A stretch of DNA of 60,000 bases from Phoronis australis (lineage: Eukaryota > Phoronida > Phoronidae), in the NCBI GenBank assembly GCA_002633005.1, contig NMRA01000461.1:64001-124000 (forward strand), read 5' to 3'. The translations under genes and the position numbers were made by a program. The notes below the pieces were generated by a model. The model searched no databases, was not told where the DNA came from, and was given only the letters and a program-made list of their open reading frames with translations. Shown one piece after another: positions 34,001 to 45,049 of this stretch (the stretch's first letter is position 1; the number at the start of each line of letters is the position of its first letter).

Positions 34001-35640
34001 TAGCTCCCCATAACAATCCAGTAAGACGCACGCGCAGAGTCCATTGTTGTCACGCAGTGATAGTAATCTTTTAGTTATTCTTATTCTTTTTCCGACCAAC
34101 TTTGAGGCTCAATAACTCCAATTTGGGTGCAAGTACGTTCTTTAAATTCAGCATATGATTTTTGACAGTACATAAATTTTGATTCGTTATATAATTAAAT
34201 TCCACATTGCACCGGAAGAGGTCGTTTGGTGCAAAGGTCATATAATTTTCAAAATGCACTCCTCCTTCAGTTTTAAAGCTATCTTTTTCAAATTCGGAGC
34301 ACTGGTATAAGTCAACGTGACAATTTCAAAAAAATACTTTTCTAAGTAATCGAATCACCCATTCAGATTAAACAGGTCAAAGATCATTCAGTGCAAACTA
34401 AAATTTTGAGACAGACAATTCAAATTCACAAGTCTAATTGGTACCTCTAACTTAATTCGAAATAGAAAGTTTCAGGTCATTTAGTGCAACCATAGGGTCA
34501 TTAGGTGCATTTTTCTTCAGAAAATTGGTCCTTTTCATTCAAAAGCATTCTGATGTGTCAACCGGTAGACAACTGTGATTCTGAGCATTAAGCACACTTT
34601 TACGGGCTTTGCAAAAATTCTCTTAAAGATGCTTATAATTCACCGGATAGGGTAAATTAGTGCAAAGATCATCTACTTTTGAAAAGTTATTTCTCGTACA
34701 TTTTTCAAGCAATTCTCTTCAATTCCAACACATTGGTGTAAACCTACATGTACATGTCAATGAAATACCCTACTCTACAAAGCAATAGGACAATCCAATC
34801 AGAGAAAATAGGTCTAAGATAATTGAGTGCAAACTAAAATTATGAGCTAGACACTTCAAATTCACAAGTCTGATTGGTACGTCTAATTCAATTCGAAATA
34901 CAAAGTTGCAGGTTATTTAGTGCAACCATGGGGTCACTAGGTGTATTTTTCTTCTGAAATTTTGTCCTTTTCATTCACCAAGTATTCTGATGTGTGAACC
35001 GTTAGACAATTGTGATTCTCAGCGTTAAACACACTTTTCACGGGCTTTGCAATAATTCTCCTAAAGACGCTTATAATGCACCGGATAGGGTCAATTAGTG
35101 CAAAGGTCATGTAACGTTCAAAATGTAATATATCCTACATTTTTCAAGGAATAGTTCAGCACACTGGTCTAAGTCACGATGCCAACTGAACGCCCTACTT
35201 TAATACGCAATAGGCCTAACAAATCAGAAAAATTGGTCGAAGGTCATTGAGTACAAACTTAATGTTTAAGCTAGAGACTTCAAATTTACATATCTGTTGA
35301 GTAAATGCGATTGAGTTTGAATTCTAAATTATCAGGTCATTTGGTGCATTTTTCTTCTAAAAATTTGACCAATTCATTCATCATGTATTCTGAAGTGCTT
35401 AAAGTAAAACATCTGTGATTATTAGCATTATGCACACTTTTAATCGAGTTTACACTTATCCCCTCATCCGGGCTCATAATGCACCGAAAGAGGTCAATGT
35501 GTGGAAAGGTCATCAAAATATTAACATGTAATTTTCCCTACAATTTTAACGAATTTCTTTGAAATTGGTAAACGGGTTGCTGTCAGTAACTTCCCATGAA
35601 AATCCCTTTAATACGCACGCGCACAGTGACAATAATCTTT
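31060..35640. repeat. Complex higher-order repeat block, interrupted by a transposon
   Basis: Monomers of about 400-430 bases each carry GCACCGGAWAGGGTCAATTA, GTGCAAAGGTCAT and GGGGTCATTAGGTGCATTTT. Anchors near 33042, 33463, 33890, 34205, 34628, 35069 and 35477 sort into three types and give an order A-B-C then A-B-B-C. Each C end runs into GACGCACGCGCAGAG-like sequence. TTCTTCCGACCAACTT leads into each A (31215 and 34090). The first such junction is split by the element at 31240-32935. Before that, TCTGCGCG...CGCGCAGA hairpins repeat at 31075 and 31133. No open frame is conserved. Confidence 0.75.
31240..32935. mobile_element. 1.7-kb TIR DNA transposon flanked by TTAA/TAA
   Basis: The ends are AGGAGAATGCCACTC and, on the opposite strand, AGGAGACTGCCACCC. 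TTAA lies directly outside each end (31236-31239 and 32936-32939). The second copy of the host repeat, at 34100-34120, reads GAGGCTCAATAACTCC with no insert. This dates the insertion as later than the repeat and fits duplication of TAA or TTAA. That is compatible with Harbinger-type or piggyBac-type targeting. No transposase is recognisable. A plus-strand frame at 32528-32869, broken by one TAG, is coding-like (MEFFAETEVLREITVDEMP, EREPFPKDFG-like, ending SSQVNATPLGKVRSTV) but unidentified. Confidence 0.7.
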
Positions 35641-38600
35641 CTAGTTTTCAATTGAATTTAGACAAATTATGACAATGTTGACTGGTTGAAATCTTGGTTC
35701 ACAATTTTCTTTTGCTTCAGTTTCTTTAATAAAATTAAGTTGAAAATGACACCGTATTCTCCCAAATGAAAATTGTAAATTGTAGATTTTTGAGGTATAC
35801 GAGTAATGGTGGCCTATTGAAAGTCAATAGAAACAACTCAAAAGATGTCACGTGCAACGCTTTATGCAAATTAGTACCAGCATTGCCAAATTTTCATCAT
35901 TTCCGAACAACTCAGGGCTATTTTTTGTAATTGACCAATCGCAAGTGCCGTCTCCTTGCCGAAGGTCACGTGATACAAGACAAACAAACAAGATGTAAGA
36001 GGCAAATAAACTGTCGCTAAACGACATTCCTGAGGGAATTGAATAGCGTTTTCTGAACTTTCCGACAACGCTTCGATAAAGACAACAGGCGGTACTTTTC
36101 AGATGAGAATTGTACGTTCATGACTTGAAAATTTGTATTGCTGTGACGATGAAAAAATAAGTGTTCGAGGAATAGTACATTCGAGCCAGCGAAAATCCGA
36201 GGAAACCCACACGGTGTTCACATTCACTTGGAAACTGGCAAGGCCTCTGATCCGATATGTTCAGGTAAAGCTGGATATTTACCTTTAAGTCGAAATAACT
36301 GTACGATGCCATAGATTTCAGGATGTCTCGAACAAAATCAGTGAAGATTCGTCGATAGTTTTATTCTGCTGCCTGCTAATTTCAGCCAAATGAAAAGTAG
36401 GTCACAACTGAGTGTTTCTCCAAGTACAATAGGTCAAATCGATAGCACTGTTTATACTTTTCTGATCTTCAAGCGAAATATTTTGATTAAAAAATTAGGT
36501 TTGTAGTTCAGGCACATACTCATCGTTTTCTAGGCAAGCAGTTAGCTCCGGTAGGCCTAGGGATGTGTCTAAAAGTCAAATTAACGCATGCAATTGGCTG
36601 TAATTCAGTGCACCATGAAGACAATCCTTCTGATGAACTTCACATTTTTGTAATTTCGTTGCATAAAGGTAGTTTGCTTTTAATTTTAAACGTAGCATGA
36701 TCACTAAGCTGGGGTATGGTAACAAAAGATGACAGGTCTGGTGTAGTGGCAGAAGTGAACATTGATAAAAATAACCAAAATTGTTTTATAGAGCTTCATA
36801 AACCCAAGTATAGTGTTTGAACAACTGCAAAATGAGCTCTCTTTAACTTTACAGGCGTAGTGTATACTAGAGGTTCTCATCAAAAAATAATTCAACCGAT
36901 TATTTTTTGTGACAGCAATGCGAACGAGGGTTTGAGTTCAGTAATCTAGTGCCCTGCCATTATGTGCCGATCGAATCAATCAATTTTAGTGACACGTTCA
37001 GTTGAACGTCAGGCTACGGGCATATGAATAACAGAAATGTACCTGTGCTACGAAACAACGATGCCCATTATAGGTCGAAATAAATGAAAAATTGAAAATG
37101 TCCTTAACAACAACTTCCCTGGGACTACCGCTAAACTTGTGCTGGAATCCACCAGATGCCGAGACAAAGCCCCACACGAGTGAAACTCCGGAGTAAAAAT
37201 GAGATAGGTCTACAGAATAGCCAAAAAAACCGAAGCAGTACGTGTCTTGGAACAAATATATTAGTTATCTATTTAACCTTCGAGTTATCCACAACATTGT
37301 TAAGGTCAACTGTTCGTGTGGCCGTCCACACAGTGTGATCCCGGCATCGTTTACACAGTCTACAACGCTTTTCGACTAAGGGAATGCCCAACTAATGACA
37401 GGATATTGTTCTCGAGCTGTTTAACGCCATAACTACACACGCCATATCAACACCGTTTCGCTATTCTTATCGCACATGTTTTGAGGCTACAGACTAAGAT
37501 AAGGTTTACAGACAACAACATCGTTTGTCAGGTAAAATGGCGGCTTAAAAACGCAGACGAAGGTGTTTCAAGATTGCTGCATTCCAACATGTTAGTTAAG
37601 CTGTCAGTCATAATCTTGACGATAGCTCAATTGAACAAACGCTATAATAAAATACTAGTGTCATACACTGGACTAAAATGGGTTTCTTACAGAGTAATGG
37701 CCGTCACGTTGGATTTAACCTTTAATGCCACCTGCAGGCGTAGATTCAAGGTCATAATAAGACTTAGGATTGAATATATAGAACCCTTTATATTTTCATT
37801 AAAGTCAACAGGTTCCTTGCCCCATGAACACGTCACTGATTGGGCGACATCAGTAGCCAATCCTAAGCATAGACATAAATTTGGTCATTGCGTGAGAGGG
37901 AGTAGCCGACAGCCACCATAGTTCAGGAACTGTTTGGGCGCATAGAGCAGGCTTCATAGGGGACTGTGTATTAGAACACACTTCAATGGAATCGTACTCC
38001 ATTTTTCACTCTATCAAAAACTGCACGAAAAGAATGAAACGTTTCGACTCATTTCACATCAAAAGCCCTACAGATGAGCAGAGGAACTTTATTCTCTCTT
38101 GTATTTTTCACCCTTTCACTCCTGCCAAAAACCAAGCTGACTAAGAAAAATAGGGACAAAAAACTCAAAATCGGCACTTTTCACCTCAAAAACCATTACT
38201 TCCCTGCCGATGCTGGCCTAAAGCCAACATAAGATTTCGAAAGCAAATTTCCTTCCAATTCCAAAAATGCTGTGCATAAGTAACATTCAACCGACTAGTT
38301 TTTGCAAATCTGGCTTGCTTGAGGGCTAGCTGAAATCGCGGCTAACTTCTCAGTCGCCACCCAGCAAAGCACAAATCCAACAGGGGGCCGACATCTTGAA
38401 CAAGAGTGCAGCGACATCCGAGCAAGTTGACTTTTTTCATTCTCAGCATGTTCACTATTATGAACAAACCACATTCACTTGGTTTACATGCAATACCTGA
38501 GCAAAGATTGAGCCACGGTTTTAATATTTAGGGAGTGCAAATTGGTCGCGGCCGCAGCGGACATTGTACATGTACATTAAGTGTTCAGAGCCACTTTTGA

Positions 38601-40863
38601 TGTCAACACGGTAGGCGGATTGTCAAAAGCCCAATATATAGTCAAAGGTGCACGGTGTCAGGCAGGGACTTGTTGCTTATATCATGACAAGATACCGTAA
38701 GTGACCACAGGTTACTAATGGCAATATTTTTTTTCGTTTTTTTGCGTTTTATATGAAGTTAGCAGACCACAATTCACTCTGGCAACGTCACTAACGAGAA
38801 GCGAAACATTATATCTTCGTTTAGTTGTCGGGGAATTTACTTGGCACGCTTGTTTTTGATAGTGAGTGAACACACAATGTTACAGGGGGCACATTCTCAC
38901 TCCAAACATAAGATTTAGAGATATTAAAAATGTTAATGTCGGAAAACAATTTGTCTCAGCCACTCGGATATAGTGACAAAAATCTCGAAAATATGTTCGC
39001 TAGGTCAAATTCATCTATGGTCTCATATTTCAAGTCGTTTAATTACTTACATTTAAACAATAATCCAAATGCAAAATCATAATTTATGCGATATTCGTTT
39101 TTGTATGTTACCCACTTTTCATTGAAGGACAGATCACATTTTATTGAAGTGAACAATACTTATCCTTGAGAGAAAACACAATAAATGATGAGAGACTTTA
39201 TTTCGGTAGATACGGCATGGGTTTCAATTCGGTTTTAATTTCAATTATATTTAAGTTCGTAGCTTTTTAAACGCTCCAAAAATGCATTTTCTTATTAGTT
39301 ATCTATATCTATTACCTATTTAAAATCTTGAGACTTCGTAACCTCATCGGTAAACCACCAATTCCCAAGAAAACCAAGTCAGAATATCATATGTTTGATG
39401 GCAAGTTTGTACATACATGTATACTATAGATATTTGATATCAAACAATCCAATAAATTAAATATTGTTTAACCTATAGCGCTCATAGGCATGGGTACCCG
39501 GATTTATGGTTACATTGCAGTAGTTTATTTTAAAACATAACGACTGTACATGTATGTGAAGTTGGTGAAACACTTGCGCAAAACAATATTTTTTTTGAAA
39601 AATCCATCATTTAAATAATTAGGCGCATGAGTTCAAGTGTGATCAAAAATCCATTTTTTGGAAATATATTTTAGTCAATAACACCACTTTGGAAATTTTG
39701 GTATTAAGAAATCAGTATACATATGAAGTCTATTTTGGAAGTCTCTGTTCTTAATTTTATTGTCGATTATCTGAGCGAATTTGACTTTCTTGTTCAAACT
39801 GTGCACTTTACGTTCAAAAGCGATCCATGTTCTTCAAATTCCGTTAAACGAATGTAACAAAGAGCAAAGAGGTTGTTTTAAGCTGAAACAGCCGGGGTAG
39901 CACATGCGACTCATGCTTACACAAATTCGGTGACGAACGGAAAGTCAACACAAAATATCGACCAATGGCGACAACAGTAATACCGGTCCTAGACTTCAGT
40001 AACTCAAGCGCAAGGTGCCACTGCCAGCCTATTAAGACATTTACTATAACTAATGCGTTCAACACGACCTCGTAATTCATGATCAGGGTGTATAATTTAA
40101 TGGCAATGTGAATTGCGGTACCGCTCAATTACCCTTGAATTGAGCAGTTCAAAGCAAATTTTAACATTGTTTTAGACCCCAGACCCAATATCTTGGGCAT
40201 TTCCTGTGGTATTTTTCTGCCCTGCCGTCATTTCTGAAATCGGTTATATATATATCAGTCAATTTTTGTTGCAAAAATGTGTTATTTCTTGTTTAAAACG
40301 TTAGTGTTACATTGTAAATGAAGTATCTTGAATAACATGTTCATTTTGTCGTCTGCTCGCGCGTTGGCAAATAAACCAAAAACTCGATTTGTATTGATGC
40401 GTAGTCCATTGCCATATAATTCTTTATGTATAATAGTGTTTATTGTAAATGACTTATTAATTCAATTGAGTAAGTTATAATTAAAAACATATAAACATAA
40501 CCCGATATTTCTAAGTTGCATGTACACCTTAGGCACGAGCTTTGTCGAAACCTAATTAACGTCTTATCACGCATTTTTAAGCATCTTGCTTACAACGTAT
40601 CTTCATCTTTTATTACTATCTATTGGTGAGTATCTTGCAATTTGTTCACTTTTAAACAAAAATCCCACAAATTGCATGCTTAGTTGGTGCTGTTCCATAC
40701 AACAACATAGTGGCGCTGGTCGTCTCGCATTATTTGTACATTAAGTCTACCTCTGCCTTGATATCCGGGGTTCTATGCAGTAGTGGCTCCGTGTTGGCTC
40801 ATACTCGCTACAGTACATGTACGTACATGAACGTGGCGAAAACTGACTGCTATCAATTCTTAC
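35641..40863 (-). other. Rest of the intron after the EGF exon, nothing recognised
   Basis: About 5.2 kb of AT-rich, apparently single-copy sequence. The longest open frame (146 codons on the plus strand near 37.5 kb) has no domain features, no skew and no splice context, so it is treated as chance. Confidence 0.5.
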
Positions 40864-40986
40864 TTCGACAGGTGTGTCCATCGCCTTCATACCCAAATGA
40901 ACACTGACACACGTAGTCTCCATACAGGGGTTTGATGCAAACGGCATTTGCGTCGCACTTCTGCAACTTCTTTACGCACTCGTCCA
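40864..40986 (-). CDS. EGF-like domain exon (possibly calcium-binding)
   Basis: One exon encodes one EGF module with six cysteines in the usual order: DECVKKLQKCDANAVCI, KPLYGDYVCQCSFGYEGDG, HTCR. The opening Asp-Glu-Cys and the Tyr/Phe before Val-Cys fit a calcium-binding EGF, although the usual Asp/Asn hydroxylation site is not fully matched. The acceptor is CATTGTACCAG above 40986 and the donor GTAAGAATT below 40864. It is 123 nt, phase 1-1. It joins the exon at 41510 in frame upstream and the CCP array downstream. Confidence 0.9.
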
Positions 40987-41509
40987 CTGGTACAATGGAA
41001 CAGGTGTGATGACATTAATTAGATATCACTACATTGCAGTATTTCATCAAACTGAAACTGAGAACAAGCCACAATAATTCAGGTAATCGCAGTTACCACG
41101 GGAAGTGATTTTTCAAGTATCGTTTAAAATCCTTACTGACAAATAGCAAACCCGTGGGTTTACAAATTAAGAAGGCATCAAAACCATAACCTGTCGTAAC
41201 TTAGTCGTACGAAGGCGTTTCAAGTGGCCTTTGTGGTGTATTTGACATAACAGATGTCCTAGATTTACTCTCTCGGCAGATGACATCAAATTGAACACGT
41301 CTAAAATTTTCTTTTGTTGCTGATATCTTCATATTTAACAGTCTCCTAATTTCAGGCCATGCGGCATTTACTTGATATGGAAGTTTGAAACATCTTATGC
41401 TTTGAACATATCACTTGTGGATGTCCTGAAACATGGTAATTTCTACAAATGTCATGCATTTACTATCTGGAAATAATACAGCTTAGTTGCAAACACAAAA
41501 ATAACTCAC
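40987..41509 (-). other. Intron between the 41.5-kb exon and the EGF exon
   Basis: About 0.5 kb, GTGAGTTATT donor to TTGTACCAG acceptor. No other features seen. Confidence 0.8.
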
Positions 41510-41775
41510 TTTTTTGAACAAAGCCGTACACCCGTCGGTATCGTTTTGTTTTCACTTCCTTTACTAAAAGAGGACTTGGTCCATCTTTGATCCCGTAATA
41601 CAATTTGGCCGCACACTGCATGTCCCCAAGGAAATTGCGCCGTTCGTTGAAATGCATTAAGAATTTGAAATCCTTTCCATGCGTAACGTTTTGTTGAGTC
41701 GTAGCGTCAAATCTTTGAGAAAGAACTTCCTCGTGAAGAAATTTCCCCTTGGAGTCATCTGATTTCATTTTCAGA
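41510..41775 (-). CDS. N-terminal-side exon of the mosaic gene, domain not recognised
   Basis: An acceptor CACCTATTTGCAG ends at 41776 and a donor GTGAGT begins at 41509. They enclose 266 nt open in one frame. The reading includes SDDSKGKFLHEEVLSQRF, HGKDFKFLMHFNERRNFLGD, MQCAAKLYYGIKDG and VKEVKTKRYRRVYGFVQK. It is charged, with a single cysteine, and has an alternation of hydrophobic and basic residues suggestive of beta strands. I do not know the family. It leaves phase 1, matching the EGF exon exactly, which is the main reason to accept it. It needs an upstream exon that leaves two bases of a codon, unless translation starts at the internal Met four codons in. Confidence 0.65.
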
Positions 41776-44700
41776 CTGCAAATAGGTGTTCAGTTTTACC
41801 GTGCGCAAGAAAAACTAATACTAACATTCGTTTAAAACACAGTATAATGTCACTTAAAGAAACCTCTAAGTTAGTTTTGGAGTGAAACCTCTTTAAATGT
41901 TAACAATACACGCACTACAAGTTTGGGACTCTGATTTTACAAGCTTATTGAGTGGTGTCACTGATTGGTTAAATCAACCGTAAGACTTTATTGTCACCTT
42001 AAAATTGAGCCCTTTTGGCTGTAGCCTTGTTTAACGCTTCAATGCGGAACCTTACGACAAAACATTAAGCCAATCACCCAGAAAATATTAAAATTAGCGC
42101 TGTAAGGTGTAAATCTTCTGAAAGTAGAATGCCTGTAGTATTTAATTTTATAGTTATGACAATCTGTAATCTGGTCACGTAACGTTGAGTTTTACTAAAA
42201 TAAGAAACAAGTGAGGTTACTTTAATAAGAAAACAACATTATAAAAACACAAACATTTAGTATAAATGTTTAGAATGGTATTTCAACATCGTCGTTTCGG
42301 TTTCCTGCGATATCAGATATATTCCACTCATGCAACGTTTGAGTATACCGTATCAATGAAAATCATAAACTATTTAAATTTGATAGTTTCTTATGCATAG
42401 ATGAAACATTTTAAAATTAAGTCCTAAAAGCAGTTTACAGAACATAGTGCAAAGCATAGCATTCGAATGTTTCATGTGAATCTTATCCGAAGTCCATGTG
42501 TATGATAACGTTCGAGTTAGCTAAGGCTGGGCAATTTTTCCCCAATAAAACACATCTCAACGTTAAATTTGGAGGCATCTTCGGTCACTGAACAGTTAAT
42601 ATTTATTTCAAGTCAAAGAACGCTCTTCATTCACATAGATGTTGTTTTGAATTCCTGAGGGTCGCTTCGAAAATAGACCGTCCAGCAGGATTACCATGAC
42701 AATGACTACATGGATGGTATACTGGATTGCAATATACATGTAATCATGATGTGTGCAATCTAATTATGAGGAAGCCAGTGTGAATGTCTGTTTTTGAAGG
42801 TGGCTGGCATTTGAAACACATCGAGGAATATGTGTTCGGTGGAACCATTGCACCAGTAATAAATTGCCTGTTGATTTATAAGCACAGGCTACACTGTAAA
42901 CATCTGAGTCTACTCGGTGTACCAGAAACGTCCATTAACTTAGTGAACTAGAAATACTAAAGATTTTTACAAAAATAAACGACAAGGACTACTATTATGG
43001 AACAAAATAGTTTAAGTTTGGCGACCAAATGCAAAGCTGTGCATGCTCAGGACTGGTATCGGGGGCACTTCGCTTCGTTAAGGATTAGAGGTCATTGTCG
43101 CGAGAAATGTTTTGGGCATTCTAGATTAACACAGAAACTGTAGGTCTCATGGAAATCACTTCCGGTTATCCATTTTTGACATTTGATGCAAATTTTGGAC
43201 ACCAGGAATACCTGGAAAACTTCATACCTGCATGACAAACGCAATTTGCACTTCTCTGTCGCCAATGCAACTGTCACCGATGCTCGAACGTTCAAAATGT
43301 TCGTTCCCATGTGATAAGGCATGGTGCCTGCCCATCTTTCTCCGTGGAACCTGGCTTGTACTGTGAGGAGCGAGTGAGCATTATGTGCCCAGCTGCACGC
43401 ATGCTAGAGATAACAACGATCAGACCTTTTATAGGACGTAAAACACGCCTAAGTTTGCATCAAATACTCGTTGCCTAGAACAAGAAAACTGAAGTCATGT
43501 AAGACCACGCAAAATCGTACTACAAAGTCAAGTGCTTTACAAGCGTGCTCGGTATGTCCATTGCGTACATGTAGATTAGCACTTTACACTACTGAAGAGT
43601 TTGGTCAGCGACGTTGTCGAGATCTCGATAATATTTTGTAACATTCATTTGGCGTTTGAGAGCCTTGAGTAAGCGACACGCACAAGAGACACAGGTTTGT
43701 GAACTTCGTCACTGCATTGGCTACGGCTCGTGAGGTGTCGCGTTTGAAAAAGGCAGACGGCATAGCATATACAGGAAATACCAATATTCTTTGAAATATG
43801 TTGTGGTTATAAATCCATGACGTCTTTACACGTACCGATTCAATTAACCTGAGGGTATGAAATGGTAACCACGAATACGATAACTTTGACGCGTTTTGAC
43901 AGGGTGGTGAACAGGCAAGCTGTGTTCTTGAGACGAAGGAACGCAGACTGGCGGGTGTTGGGATTCAGTGAAAATCGATAAATAGGCACAACTATACGAT
44001 TTAAAAGCTCATAATGATTGCAACCCGGAAGGCAACAAACTCCAGGCACATTGAGTAAGTCCCAAAGAGATGCAAATGGAGGTTCAGCTTTGTACAAGAT
44101 GAAGAGCGCATACAGGCATCCGAAGTCAAACACAGTGCACGTAAACAAATATGGATTGAAACGAAATGGGCAACGAACGTCGCTCATTTTCGTAATGAGG
44201 CATCCATGGATTGGAATCGGAACTCATAAATTTTCCCGGTTTGAAATTCATTCGGATAACCAGAAGATCGTACAATGTATTTATACAGAGACTACCCTAA
44301 AATGACTGCTTTCTCTCCGTTTGAAAAAGGACGAACGCGAAAGCTCTGTCTGTAAATTGTAAGAAGACTTGCCGAAAAAAAACTAGTGCAGGATTCAAGG
44401 AGGGTCAAGGGATTTTGTCAAATAGTGTAGGTTAGTAATTGTGTGACAACAGGCGGTAGAGTCAAATTTGAGTGGAAGCTTCCAAAACGGGCTTTTATAC
44501 GATTTTTAACAATAGATTGAAAAAATAACCATTTCAATTGTCGCCTAATGGCTTGGCAGATTTAGTTTCAAGTATTTTTAGATTACAGACAATTACGTTG
44601 CAAGTTCATTGCCACTGAAAATATACATTTTAATTTGACAAATGCTATTTTATTGCGACCAAAGTATAAGTACGGGTTATACTTTTGGCAAAGTGTGAGT

Positions 44701-44877
44701 CAGAGTATGACAGAGTTCTTATTTTGAAAACTACGGTGTTACGCTCTTTAAAATAAGTATGAAGTCCACGAGTCTTTTCTATGTCATCGTTGAAATCAAA
44801 GCATTCGTAAACTGACAGTTGACCGAAAATTGCTCCGAAATTTTTGTCAACCAATTTTCGCAAACAAACACGTACGT

Positions 44878-44925
<48 letters not shown>

Positions 44926-44958
44926 TGGGCTACTTTTCCCTTTTCTAAATTTACTCAC
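41776..44958 (-). other. Putative first intron or 5' region, nothing recognised
   Basis: If the exon at 44959-44988 belongs to this gene, an additional small exon is expected here to correct the phase. I did not find a convincing one. A (CA)n tract lies near its upstream end. Confidence 0.4.
44877..44923. repeat. (CA)n microsatellite
   Basis: A pure CA run just downstream (in gene orientation) of the possible signal-peptide exon. It creates spurious Cys-Val open frames on the other strand. Confidence 0.95.
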
Positions 44959-44988
44959 CAAAACAAAGAGAACCAGCAAACCGATCAT
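44959..44988 (-). CDS. Possible signal-peptide start exon
   Basis: The frame MIGLLVLFVL runs directly into a consensus donor GTGAGTAAAT. An upstream in-frame Met nine codons earlier would give MSRRESITKMIGLLVLFVL. A short hydrophobic first exon is typical of secreted mosaic proteins, and its position and strand fit the gene. Against it, it ends in phase 0 whereas the next exon I find (41510-41775) needs phase 2, so at least one exon is missing or the assignment is wrong. Confidence 0.4.
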
Positions 44989-45018
44989 CTTCGTGATGCT
45001 CTCCCTTCTACTCAACTC

Positions 45019-45049
45019 GGTATAAGTACAGTGGACTTATACCACGTGG
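45019..45049 (-). promoter_or_regulatory. Palindrome and E-box upstream of the possible first exon
   Basis: GGTATAAGT and ACTTATACC (45019-45027 and 45035-45043) are perfect 9-base inverted repeats seven bases apart, overlapping a TATAAG-like string. They are followed by CCACGTGG, which contains the E-box CACGTG. They lie about 30-60 bases upstream of the Met at 44988. A promoter role is inferred from position only. Confidence 0.3.

Noticed and set aside
33000-35640. CRISPR-like array
   Set aside because: The units are about 400 bases, imperfect throughout and with no short constant repeat and variable spacer structure, in animal-type DNA.
37481-37921. 146-codon plus-strand open frame
   Set aside because: Lies in an intron of the minus-strand gene and shows no domain or exon borders.
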